Positions 25,393-32,768 of a stretch of DNA of 36,858 nucleotides are shown here, one piece after another. This DNA is from Deltaproteobacteria bacterium (GTDB lineage Bacteria > Myxococcota_A > UBA9160 > UBA6930). A model generated the notes under the pieces. The model had not been told where the DNA came from, searched no databases, and worked only from the letters and a program-made list of their open reading frames with translations. The stretch lies in contig JAJDAQ010000051.1 in NCBI GenBank assembly GCA_029261815.1, positions 1 to 36,858 of the forward strand, given 5' to 3'. Numbering within the stretch: position 1 is the stretch's first letter; each line of letters opens with the position of its first letter. The position numbers and the translations under genes are program-made.

Positions 25393-26483
25393 TCGGCGTC
25401 GAGGACCGCTTCGAGACGCCGATGCGCTTCGTCGTCAGGCCACTGCTGCGGAGGGTGCTTCATGAAGGCGGCGGATGCTTCGACCACCGGCCCGGATTCC
25501 CCACGCCTCATTGCCCGCGCGCAGCAGCGGATCGCGTCGATCGCGACGCCGGCCGAGTTCGGCGAATCCTCGACCGAGAGACGCAGCTCGATGTTCATCG
25601 GAACGTCTCCGAAGAGCCGGCCCTCCATACGCAGGAAGCAGACCTTCTGGTCGTTCTGCCAGGCGACGTAATCCGACGGACCGACGTGGATGTCGGCGTC
25701 GGCGAGACGGGAGGCGGCAACCGATTGCACAGCCTCGGTCTTCGACTCCTTTTTCGATGCGAGCCGGTCGCGGTTCAGCATGTTCAAGAAGTCGGTGTTT
25801 CCGCCTGTGTTCAATTGATAGGTGCGGTCCAGCGTGACGCCGCGACGGCGAAAGAGGTCCGTCAGTGTGCGGTGGGTGATCGTGGCGCCAAGCTGGGCCT
25901 TGATGTCGTCGCCCACGATCGGCAGCCCTGCATCCCGAAACCGCTCCGCCCAGACCGGGTCGCTGGCGAGGAACACCGGGATGCAGTTGACGAAACCGCA
26001 GCCAGCATCGATGGCGCACTGGGCGTAGAAACGCGTGGCGTATTCCGAGCCGACCGGGAGGTAGTTCACGACGACGTCGGTACCCGCATCGCGAAGCACA
26101 CGGACCACCTCGTCCGCATCCGCTTCCTGCGCATCCGACGGGACGAATCGTCGTTCCTCGGGATGGTCTGCGAGGTGTTCGGACACGCCGTCGAGCAGGC
26201 GCCCCATCTGAACCGCGACGCCCGTCTTCGGGATCTCGTCGGCGAAACGCTGTGTGCAGTTCGGGTCCGCGAACACCGCCTCGGCCACGTCACGCCCGAC
26301 TTTCCGGGCATCGATGTCGAATGCCGCGACGACCTCGAGGTCGCTCGGGCTCCAGCAGCCGATCTCCCAGCGCGCGATTCCGCTCGCGTCCTCAGCGGAT
26401 CTCTGGCGGTAGTACGTCAGCCCCTGGACGAGCGAACTCGCACAGTTGCCGACGCCGATGATCGCGAGACGAATCGGTTGCAA
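25389..26483 (-). CDS. ino1: myo-Inositol-1-phosphate synthase
   Basis: The 364-residue product matches the short archaeal and mycobacterial type of inositol-3-phosphate synthase. It has NAD motif IGVGNCASSL (9-18), VNYLPVGSE, FVNCIPVF, DDIKAQLGATITHR, QLNTGGNTDFLNM and KKESKTEAVQS, which carry the family's active-site lysines and asparagines. It converts glucose 6-phosphate to inositol phosphate using bound NAD. The start is TTG at 26483 with GGAAGG six bases upstream, directly before the first Rossmann strand. It is the last gene of a minus-strand run, 70 bases after the F420-type oxidoreductase. The product could feed phosphatidylinositol, inositol solutes or a thiol; no such downstream gene lies here. 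Confidence 0.95.
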   Translation of the reverse strand: MQPIRLAIIGVGNCASSLVQGLTYYRQRSAEDASGIARWEIGCWSPSDLEVVAAFDIDARKVGRDVAEAVFADPNCTQRFADEIPKTGVAVQMGRLLDGVSEHLADHPEERRFVPSDAQEADADEVVRVLRDAGTDVVVNYLPVGSEYATRFYAQCAIDAGCGFVNCIPVFLASDPVWAERFRDAGLPIVGDDIKAQLGATITHRTLTDLFRRRGVTLDRTYQLNTGGNTDFLNMLNRDRLASKKESKTEAVQSVAASRLADADIHVGPSDYVAWQNDQKVCFLRMEGRLFGDVPMNIELRLSVEDSPNSAGVAIDAIRCCARAMRRGESGPVVEASAAFMKHPPQQWPDDEAHRRLEAVLDAD

Positions 26484-26553
26484 GGGTGACCTTCCGGGGC
26501 GCGCACGAAGGAGTCCCGAAGTGTCGGGGTCTCGCCAGTGTTTTCAAGCGGGC

Positions 26554-27429
26554 TCAGTCGCCCAGGTTCGGGGCCACCACGCGCTCCGCGAACTCGGAAA
26601 GGCGGTCGAGCCCCCCTTCTCCCGCGAAGAAGAAGGCCGGCACCATCACCCGGTCGACGCCGGCCTTGCGGAAGGCTTCGACGCCAGCCGCCGGGTCCGC
26701 CATCTGCGGACCGAAGATCGCGTGGATGGCGATCTCGGACGGGTCGCGGTCCTGCTTCGCGGCTTCTTCACCGAGCGCCTGGATCAAGCGTCCGAGCTCT
26801 TCCGGGTCCGTCGTGCCTGGGAAATAGCCCTGGGCCAATCGCGCTGCGCGCCGGATCGCGACAGGCGTGTCGCCGCCGACCAGGATCGGAATGTCACCGT
26901 TCGGCGGGCGCGGCGCGCACGTCACCGGCGGGAAGTCGACGAAATCGCCGTGATACTCGGCATGGGGGCCGGCCCAGAGCGCGCGCATGGCGGCGACGTA
27001 CTCGTCGTTTCGCGCGCCGCGACGTTCCCACGGCACACCGAGCGCCTGGAACTCCTCCTCGAGCCATCCCACGCCAATACCGAGTTCCACCCGTCCACCC
27101 GACAACTGGTCGAGGGTCGCCAGCTCCTTCGCCAGCACGACCGGGTTGCGCTGGGGAAGGATCAGGATGCAGGTCCCGAGCTTCACCGTCGGCGCAGCGG
27201 CGGCGACATAGGCCAGCCAGATGAGCGGGTCGGGGATATGCGTCTCGGCCTCCCCCGGCATCTCTCCGTCGGCCGTATAGGGGTAGGACGACGAGATCGT
27301 GTCGGGCCGGATGACGTGCTCGCCACCCCACACCGAGTCGAAGCCCCCGGCTTCTGCCGTGCGGCAGATTTCGAGCGCGCTGACAGGATCCGTGCCGACA
27401 CTGCTGGCAAAGGCGAGACCGAACTTCAT
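26554..27429 (-). CDS. LLM-class F420-dependent oxidoreductase
   Basis: The 291-residue product has the luciferase-like TIM barrel: MKFGLAFASS, AEAGGFDSVWGGEHVI, then LGTCILILPQRNPVVLAKELATLD and SGGRVELGIGVGWLEEEF (F420 phosphate region), and PILVGG later. The WGGEHV and GVGWLEEEF segments are those of the Rv2161c/Rv3079c-like F420 group rather than FMN-dependent luciferases. It would carry out hydride transfer with reduced F420 on an unknown substrate. The ATG at 27429 has GGAGGA seven bases upstream. It sits 62 bases after the HAD gene and 70 bases before ino1. F420 use is inferred from family, and FMN use cannot be fully excluded. Confidence 0.88.
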   Translation of the reverse strand: MKFGLAFASSVGTDPVSALEICRTAEAGGFDSVWGGEHVIRPDTISSSYPYTADGEMPGEAETHIPDPLIWLAYVAAAAPTVKLGTCILILPQRNPVVLAKELATLDQLSGGRVELGIGVGWLEEEFQALGVPWERRGARNDEYVAAMRALWAGPHAEYHGDFVDFPPVTCAPRPPNGDIPILVGGDTPVAIRRAARLAQGYFPGTTDPEELGRLIQALGEEAAKQDRDPSEIAIHAIFGPQMADPAAGVEAFRKAGVDRVMVPAFFFAGEGGLDRLSEFAERVVAPNLGD

Positions 27430-27491
27430 GGGATTTCCTCCGCCCCGAACGATAGCGGGCCTGGGTTCAAGCGATCGGGAAATCTCGACTG

Positions 27492-28202
27492 TTAGTCGAT
27501 CAGCTCTCTGACGGCCCGGACGATCCGGTCGGGAGCGGCCGGTGCGTCCTCGCCGAGCCCCTCTTCCCTGGAGTCGACCCATACGGCGCGGAGGCCGGCG
27601 GCCTGGGCACCCGCGATGTCGGCCGTCACGTTGTCACCCACCATCCAGGCGTCTTCCGGCCCGACTCCGAATGCCGCGAGCGCCCGTTCGTATGCGGCGG
27701 CATGGGGTTTTCCGATGCCCTGCTCGCCCTCGATCCGGATGTCCTCGAAGAACCCTTCTAGGTCGTAGCGATGGATCTTCCGCCGCTGGAACAGGCTCCC
27801 GCCATTGGTCACGAGGCCCAGGCGGTGCCCGCGGGAGCGCAGGGTTTCGAGCGTCTCGATCGCACCCGGAAGGGGTGCGACACGCTCCTCCCGGGCCCAG
27901 GTATAGGCGTCCGCGTAGGCTTCACCGATGTCCGCGCGGTCGCAGCCGAGTGCCGCGAGCGCGCGCGTCACGATCGTCCGGCGGGAGCCGAGCATGTCAA
28001 GACGGCCCAGGTCCTTCGTTTCTGGCGCCGACCAGAATGCGTCTGCGGCCGTTTGAATGCTGCCTAGCAACGGGTCGAGATCGAGGCCCAGCTGTGGCGC
28101 GAACCCAAGGCCGACTTCGCGCCACACGTCTTCCTTGCCCGAGCCAAAGACAAGCAGCGTGTCGTCCAGATCGAACAACAGGACCGGCGGTAGTCGTTTC
28201 AT
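27492..28202 (-). CDS. HAD-superfamily hydrolase (phosphatase, YjjG/pyrimidine nucleotidase-like)
   Basis: The 236-residue product has the four HAD motifs: DLDDTL (11-16) with nucleophile D11 and acid D13, VTNGGS (131-136), K165 in GIGKPHAAAYERAL, and GDNVTADIAGA (189-199). The cap between motifs 1 and 2 is the helical C1 type. This set is typical of small-molecule phosphatases such as YjjG nucleotidase or phosphoglycolate-like enzymes. Its ATG overlaps the stop of the LOG gene (ATGA), so translation is coupled to a protein that releases ribose 5-phosphate from nucleoside monophosphates. A nucleotide-salvage role is plausible; the substrate is not proved. Confidence 0.9.
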   Translation of the reverse strand: MKRLPPVLLFDLDDTLLVFGSGKEDVWREVGLGFAPQLGLDLDPLLGSIQTAADAFWSAPETKDLGRLDMLGSRRTIVTRALAALGCDRADIGEAYADAYTWAREERVAPLPGAIETLETLRSRGHRLGLVTNGGSLFQRRKIHRYDLEGFFEDIRIEGEQGIGKPHAAAYERALAAFGVGPEDAWMVGDNVTADIAGAQAAGLRAVWVDSREEGLGEDAPAAPDRIVRAVRELID

Positions 28203-28789
28203 CCGTCGAGTTTATCCAGGGCGACGGGGGTCCAGGTAACGAGGGCATCGAGCAGGGCGGCGGGGTCGTCTTCGACCAGCAGCGCGCGGCGATGTGCCGG
28301 CTTCAGGAAACCATTGTCAACGATGCCGTCGAGGGCAGCGAGGAGCGGTGTAAAGAAGCCACCGACATTGAGCAACCCGCACGGCTTGGACAGGTACCCG
28401 AGCTGGTTCCAGGTAATGACCTCGAAGACCTCATCGAGCGTCCCGATCCCACCCGGCAGCGCCACGAACGCATCGGCCTCGGCCATCATCCGGCCCTTCC
28501 GCTCGAACATATCATCGGTCAGGACGAGCTCGGTCACGCCGTGATGCGCGACCTCCCGGTCGACCATGGCACGCGGGATGACGCCCTGGACCGTACCGCC
28601 CCCTTCCAGCACGGCGTCTGCGAGGACGCCCATCAAACCCTTGCGACCGCCGCCGTAGACCAGGCCCTGGCCGCGACGCGCCATTAGCGCGCCGAAGTCG
28701 CGCGCACATTCCATGAAATGGGGCGCGTTTCCGGGGCTCGACCCGCAGAAGACCCCGACCTGCGCGATGTGCCGTGCGGGGTCAGCCAC
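28199..28789 (-). CDS. LOG-family protein (cytokinin riboside 5'-monophosphate phosphoribohydrolase type)
   Basis: The 196-residue product has the Rossmann fold with VFCGSSPG (13-20), YGGGRKGLMG (45-54), RKGRMM (97-102) and the signature PGGIGTLDE (112-120), which carries the catalytic glutamate. It matches the TIGR00730 LOG group, often misnamed lysine decarboxylase. LOG enzymes hydrolyse nucleoside 5'-monophosphates to a free base and ribose 5-phosphate. In plants and some bacteria this activates cytokinins; bacterial relatives may act in nucleotide salvage. The GTG start at 28789 lies inside the end of the SDR gene (8-base overlap), and its stop overlaps the HAD start, so the three genes are translationally linked. 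Confidence 0.92.
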   Translation of the reverse strand: MADPARHIAQVGVFCGSSPGNAPHFMECARDFGALMARRGQGLVYGGGRKGLMGVLADAVLEGGGTVQGVIPRAMVDREVAHHGVTELVLTDDMFERKGRMMAEADAFVALPGGIGTLDEVFEVITWNQLGYLSKPCGLLNVGGFFTPLLAALDGIVDNGFLKPAHRRALLVEDDPAALLDALVTWTPVALDKLDG

Positions 28790-29573
28790 GCTGGAAGCCG
28801 CCTTCCGAGTTCAGCACCTGACCCGTAACCCAACCGCCCTGCTCCGAGCACAAAAAGGACACGAGGTCGGCGGTGTCTTCGGGAGTCCCGATGCGCCCCA
28901 GCGGCGAGCGAGCGAGAAGCTCCGGCCGGAGTTCGTCGCTCACCCAACCGGTGTCATTGGGACCGGGATTCACGGCATTGACCGTGATCCCGCGAGCAAT
29001 CAACTCGGCTGACAGCGACGGAACCGCCTGCACCAGGGCACCCTTGCTCGTCACATAACCGATCTCACCCGTCATCGGACCCAGGTGTTGGCCAGAGCTG
29101 AACAAGACGACCCGGCCACCCGGGCCTTCGGGGCGACGTTGCGCCATTTCCTTGACCAACAAGAGCGACCCGCGCACGATCACGGCGTAGTGCCGGTCGA
29201 GCGAGTCCAGCGCAAGGTCGAGGATGCCGCCTCCCCCCCAGTGCGTGTGGTTCGCGACCAACAGATCGAGGCCGCCGAAGCGCTCATGAGCGCGGGCGAC
29301 CAGGGCGGCCGGCGAAGCCGGGTCTGCGAGGTCGGCCTCCATCAGTTCGACGTCGGCGCCCGCTGACGCGAGATCGGTGGCGCACGCTTCCGCGCCTCCC
29401 GGCTCGTGCCAGCGCTGCCCTTCGTCATAGCTGCTGAAGGCATGGAGCAGAAGCGATGCCCCGCCCGCGGCGAGGCGTTTCGCGATGGCGAAGCCGATGC
29501 CGCCACGGCGGGATGCGCCAGTAACCAATGCCACGCGACCTGCAAAGGGTCGTTTCGGAAAGGGATCCGTCAT
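28782..29573 (-). CDS. Short-chain dehydrogenase/reductase
   Basis: The 263-residue product has a Rossmann fold with GASRRGGIGFAIA (19-31), an altered NNAG position (ANHTHWGG at 107-114), active-site Ser near 159-160 (LFSSGQ), Tyr173 and Lys177 (IGYVTSKG), and a C-terminal GTPEDTADLVSFLCSEQGGWVTGQ tail of the classical SDR family. It probably reduces a carbonyl or oxidises an alcohol with NAD(P)H. The RR-G insertion in the glycine-rich loop and the NHTHWG motif set it apart from FabG-like members. The ATG at 29573 was preferred to upstream starts since the next residues reach the first strand at once; a GAGG lies close upstream. It opens the minus-strand run and is divergent from another SDR. 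Confidence 0.85.
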   Translation of the reverse strand: MTDPFPKRPFAGRVALVTGASRRGGIGFAIAKRLAAGGASLLLHAFSSYDEGQRWHEPGGAEACATDLASAGADVELMEADLADPASPAALVARAHERFGGLDLLVANHTHWGGGGILDLALDSLDRHYAVIVRGSLLLVKEMAQRRPEGPGGRVVLFSSGQHLGPMTGEIGYVTSKGALVQAVPSLSAELIARGITVNAVNPGPNDTGWVSDELRPELLARSPLGRIGTPEDTADLVSFLCSEQGGWVTGQVLNSEGGFQRG

Positions 29574-29683
29574 GGGCCTCGTTCCCGGCGGCCGGGTTCG
29601 CCATCTTCCCAATTCGCGGGACGGGCGGTCGGCGCCGTGGCCACCTTATAGCAGCCGCTCGCACTCCCGAGGAGAGCAAACAC

Positions 29684-30421
29684 ATGGATGTGTCAGGTCG
29701 CGTGGCCGTCATCACGGGTGCCAGCCGCGGCATCGGCGCGGGCCTCGCCGGCCGCTTCGCGGAGCGCGGGCTGCGCCTCGGTCTTTGCGCACGCAATCCG
29801 CCGGCGCTGCCCGACGGTCCGGAGGTCGTCTCTCGAACCTTCGACATCACCGACCTGGCCGCCACCGAAGCGTTTTGCGAAGCCGTGCACGACCGCTTCG
29901 GCAAGATCGACCTGTGGATCAACAATGCCGGAGTGCTCGACCCGATCGCGCCGCTGCGGGACATCTCACCCGATGCCTGGCAACGACACCTCGACATCAA
30001 CATCGGCGGGGTGTTTTCAGGGTCGGGCGCGTTCGTGCGGTACCTCCGCCGTCAGGGTTCCCAAGGCGTCCTACTCAACGTCTCCTCCGGCGCATCCACC
30101 AAGGCCTACCACGGCTGGTCGGCCTATTGCGCGAGCAAAGCCGCGGTGGATCACCTGACGCGTTGTCTCGACCTCGAGGAGCGCGACCACGGCTTGCGAG
30201 CCCACGCGGTGGCGCCCGGGGTCGTTGACACCGACATGCAGGCGTCGATTCGGGAGTCCGCCGCCACAGACTTTCCGGAGCTCCCGCGATTCCAACGACG
30301 GAAGGCCGAGGGCGACTTCAATTCGACCCGCTTCGTCGCCGACGAAATGCTGAAGATCGCGTTCGACCCGGAGAGTCCGCCGGACGACGTCGCAGTTCGG
30401 CTCTCAGACGAACCCCGCTAG
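29684..30421 (+). CDS. Short-chain dehydrogenase/reductase (sepiapterin/benzil reductase-like)
   Basis: The 245-residue product has TGASRGIG (11-18), INNAG (79-83), Ser135, Tyr148 and Lys152 (YCASK), the full classical SDR set. DITD (54-57) after the second Rossmann half and GVVDTDMQASIRE resemble the sepiapterin/benzil reductase branch, with a short C-terminus. The substrate is unknown. The ATG at 29684 has GGAG nine bases upstream. It is divergent from the SDR gene at 29573 across 110 bases, and its TAG overlaps the convergent MFS gene's stop through the shared bases CTAG. Confidence 0.88.
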   Translation: MDVSGRVAVITGASRGIGAGLAGRFAERGLRLGLCARNPPALPDGPEVVSRTFDITDLAATEAFCEAVHDRFGKIDLWINNAGVLDPIAPLRDISPDAWQRHLDINIGGVFSGSGAFVRYLRRQGSQGVLLNVSSGASTKAYHGWSAYCASKAAVDHLTRCLDLEERDHGLRAHAVAPGVVDTDMQASIRESAATDFPELPRFQRRKAEGDFNSTRFVADEMLKIAFDPESPPDDVAVRLSDEPR

Positions 30422-31635
30422 GCCGGCGGCGCTGCGCGCTCGGCGCGCCGGCGGGTGGCGACCAGGGCGGCGATCCCGACGGCGCCAAGGACGGCCGAGC
30501 TTGCGAGAACGAGTCGAAGCTCGGCCCCCGACATCACGTCGACGGGTCCGACAAGGGCGCCCAGGCCCAGAAGGACCGCCGCGTAGCCGGCGCGTCCCGC
30601 GAGGCTGTGGAGTGACAGATACGTGGCCCGCTCCGCTGCAGGAACCAACGGCGCCACGACCACGTCGACCACCACGCTGGCGATCGCCGGCTGTACGCTG
30701 CGGAACACGATCAGGACCGCCAGGACGGGATGGACGGCGGCCGCCAGTACCGCAATGACGGCCGTTTGACCGACCATGACACCCAGCAGTGTCGCTGCCG
30801 CGCCGAACCGGCGTAGGAGCGGCGGCGCCCAACTTGCCGCCCAGCCACCGACGACCGCAACGAACGCCATCATCACGCCGCTGGCGAGTGGCGCGTTCGC
30901 GACATCGATTCCGCGGCCGTCGAGCAGCACGGCCAGGTACGGCTGTACGAATTCGTGCGGGATGTGATCGAGCGTGGTCCGCAGGACGACGGTGGCAAAG
31001 ATCCAGCCCAACCAGGGATGGCGCAGTCGGGTGAACGACCGCTTCAACGAGGCAACGGCCGATTCCGAGCGGACGGAGATGTCGCCGCCCTCGCGCGAAG
31101 CCACCAGCAGCGCGAGCACACCTGCTGCGGCGAGCGCCGAGAGCGCGTAGCTGGCGCCGAGGGAATAGACCCCGACCGCTCCTCCCACGAGCGCACAGAC
31201 TGCGCGGACCCAGAAGCCGTTGCGCGCGAGCCTCGCCTCAGCGGCAGCGAACTCCCCGGCGCGGCCCTCCAGCTCCAGCTGTTCGTAGTGCCATGCGGCC
31301 GCGGTTCCTGAGCGGAACGCAAAGTGCGCCGCAAGGGATGCTTGTGCGATCGCGAAGCCCAGAAACCCGTCGGCCAGGAAGAAGAGCCCGTAGGCGAGAA
31401 CGCCCAGAGCACCCGAGATCCGCAACGTCAGGAGACGGCCGAAGCGGTCCGAGAAGGCGCCGGACGGAACTTCGAACAAGACCACCGAGAAGTAGTAGAT
31501 GGCCTCGAGCTGGAGAACCTGCACGACCGGCAAGTGCGCGTTCCAGTAGAGGAAGAACACGGGTGCCCAGAAAAACGCCTGGGAAAGCGGACTGACGACA
31601 CGCCAATGCCGCAGGTTGCGCGCCGCCTGGCTCAC
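30418..31635 (-). CDS. Major facilitator superfamily transporter
   Basis: The 405-residue product has about twelve membrane segments. The loop between the second and third segments carries the MFS motif A form EVPSGAFSDRFGRLLTLRI (55-73). The N-terminal half also shows FFLYWNAHLPVVQV. The second half repeats the six-segment pattern with GGWAASWAPPLLRRFGA. Substrate and direction are unknown; the motif set is like uncharacterised MFS members near drug and sugar efflux groups. The GTG at 31635 has only a weak ribosome binding site. It converges on the SDR gene with overlapping stops and is divergent from the repeat protein. Confidence 0.88.
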   Translation of the reverse strand: MSQAARNLRHWRVVSPLSQAFFWAPVFFLYWNAHLPVVQVLQLEAIYYFSVVLFEVPSGAFSDRFGRLLTLRISGALGVLAYGLFFLADGFLGFAIAQASLAAHFAFRSGTAAAWHYEQLELEGRAGEFAAAEARLARNGFWVRAVCALVGGAVGVYSLGASYALSALAAAGVLALLVASREGGDISVRSESAVASLKRSFTRLRHPWLGWIFATVVLRTTLDHIPHEFVQPYLAVLLDGRGIDVANAPLASGVMMAFVAVVGGWAASWAPPLLRRFGAAATLLGVMVGQTAVIAVLAAAVHPVLAVLIVFRSVQPAIASVVVDVVVAPLVPAAERATYLSLHSLAGRAGYAAVLLGLGALVGPVDVMSGAELRLVLASSAVLGAVGIAALVATRRRAERAAPPA

Positions 31636-31779
31636 GGCACCGACTCGAAAGATCGGCCCGCTGTCGGGGGGTTACGGCACGACATGCATCGCCGAGCATA
31701 CACCGGGCCCTCCACGCGAAACCTTCCGATCGAGCCCGTGTTGAATCCTCCAACGACCCCAAACAAGGAGAAACTCCCC

Positions 31780-32193
31780 ATGGGCCGATGGACACGCGCA
31801 GCACTACTGGCAACCGGTTTGGTCTTCGTCGCCGGTGGCGCCTTCGCCGACACTGGCGACAAGATCGATGATCGACTCGACCGGAAGGGGGATCGCATCG
31901 ATCACCGCCTCGACAAGAAAGGCGATCGCATCGATCGAAGGCTCGACCGAAAGGGCGACCGCATCGATCGGAAACTCGACCGCGCCTCCGACCGCGCAGC
32001 CGCCAATGGCCACGAGCGCCGAGCCGAGCGACTGGATCGCAAGGGGGATCGGATCGACCGGAAGCTCGATCGTCGCGGCGACCGCATTGATCGGAAGCTC
32101 GACCGCAAGGGCGATCGCATCGATCGCCGGCTGGACCGGAAGGGAGACCGGATCGACCGCCGAGTCGACCGGCACCAGCGCCGCAATCGCTAA
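31780..32193 (+). CDS. Secreted protein of tandem 11-residue GDRIDR[RK]LDRK repeats
   Basis: The 137-residue product has a clear signal peptide (RWTRAALLATGLVFVAGGAFA). The rest is eight copies of an 11-residue unit, consensus GDRIDR[RK]LDRK, four before and four after a 19-residue break (SDRAAANGHERRAERLDRK). Each unit holds three Asp, about five Arg/Lys and hydrophobic residues only at Ile4 and Leu8, so the mature chain is very basic and strongly amphipathic if helical. The 11-residue period suits a nearly straight hendecad coiled coil. The ribosome binding site is AAGGAG. I know proteins of this style in Gram-negative bacteria but no defined role. A polyanion-binding periplasmic or outer-membrane function is possible and unproved. 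Confidence 0.82.
   Translation: MGRWTRAALLATGLVFVAGGAFADTGDKIDDRLDRKGDRIDHRLDKKGDRIDRRLDRKGDRIDRKLDRASDRAAANGHERRAERLDRKGDRIDRKLDRRGDRIDRKLDRKGDRIDRRLDRKGDRIDRRVDRHQRRNR
31855..32175 (+). repeat. 33-bp tandem repeat array encoding the GDRIDRRLDRK units
   Basis: Units of 33 bases stand at 31855, 31888, 31921, 31954, then 32044, 32077, 32110 and 32143, with a 57-base break at 31987-32043. They share the core GATCGCATCGATCG or close variants. Most differences are synonymous, and several reading frames on both strands stay open across it. The frame with signal peptide, ribosome binding site and stop is the real one. Confidence 0.8.
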
Positions 32194-32200
32194 CGCGACC

Positions 32201-32251
32201 GCGCCGGCGCCCCTCGCCTGCTCGTTTCGATCGCGGGCGAGGGGTCGGCGC
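32201..32251. terminator. Strong bidirectional hairpin between repeat protein and GNAT gene
   Basis: CCCCTCGCC (32210-32218) pairs perfectly with GGCGAGGGG (32236-32244), and the outer arms GCGCCG (32201-32206) and CGGCGC (32246-32251) also pair, around a small internal loop. It lies between two convergent stops at 32193 and 32256. The loop contains a TTTC run, but no T tail follows. Confidence 0.65.
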
Positions 32252-32255
32252 GGCG

Positions 32256-32753
32256 TCAGTCGCGCCTGATCGCGTACTGCACGAGGCCGGGCCCCCCGTT
32301 CGTGAGGGTCCGTTCAAACACCATGCCGAGGCGTTCCATCACGCGCACTGACGCTTCGTTCGGCGTGTCCGCTTGCGCAATCACGCGCGGGAGTCCAACC
32401 ACTTCGAAAGCGTGAGAGAGGACCGCCCGCCCGCATTCCGTCGCGTGTCCAGCTCCCCAGTGCTGGGGCGAAAGCAGGTAGAGCAGCTCGACATCGCCTT
32501 CGAGCGACCGGAGTGCAATGGAGCCGATGATCTCGGATTCGCCCTGCAGACGAATCGCCCAATGGCAGAGCCCAGCTCCCTGTTCGAGGTCACTTCGTTC
32601 GATGAACGAAGTAACCAGCGACACATCAGCAAGCTCGTCGTCAAAGAGCCAACGCCGAACGTCGGCGTGCCGGAACAGTGCGAGAAGCGGTTCAGTGTCG
32701 CCGGTGCGAATCGGCCGTAATTCGTGGCGTGTCGTTCGGAGTACGAAGTCCAT
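32256..32753 (-). CDS. GNAT-family N-acetyltransferase (RimJ/RimL-like)
   Basis: The 165-residue product begins with TTRHELRPIRTGDTEPLLAL, as in RimJ/RimL-type GNATs, and has the acetyl-CoA loop QHWGAGHATECGRAV and the terminal ANEASVRVMERLGM-like motif (here TPNEASVRVMERLGMV). It would transfer an acetyl group to an amine, such as a protein N-terminus or a small molecule. ATG at 32753 is taken; GTG two codons upstream is equally possible and neither has a clear ribosome binding site. It follows an NTF2-fold gene by 15 bases and ends at a strong hairpin. Confidence 0.88.
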   Translation of the reverse strand: MDFVLRTTRHELRPIRTGDTEPLLALFRHADVRRWLFDDELADVSLVTSFIERSDLEQGAGLCHWAIRLQGESEIIGSIALRSLEGDVELLYLLSPQHWGAGHATECGRAVLSHAFEVVGLPRVIAQADTPNEASVRVMERLGMVFERTLTNGGPGLVQYAIRRD

Positions 32754-32768
32754 GCGCACGAGCGGCGT

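Noticed and set aside
26484..26553. Small CCCGA/TCGGG stem between the F420-type gene and ino1 as terminator
   Set aside because: Five base pairs with no T tract in GC-rich sequence is within chance, and the two genes look cotranscribed.
28199..28789. Lysine decarboxylase
   Set aside because: The PGGxGTxxE motif identifies LOG-type phosphoribohydrolases; the decarboxylase label is a historical misannotation.
31804..32186. Long open frames on both strands across the 33-bp repeats
   Set aside because: They result from repeat periodicity and codon bias. Only the plus frame from 31780 has a signal peptide, a ribosome binding site and a sensible product.
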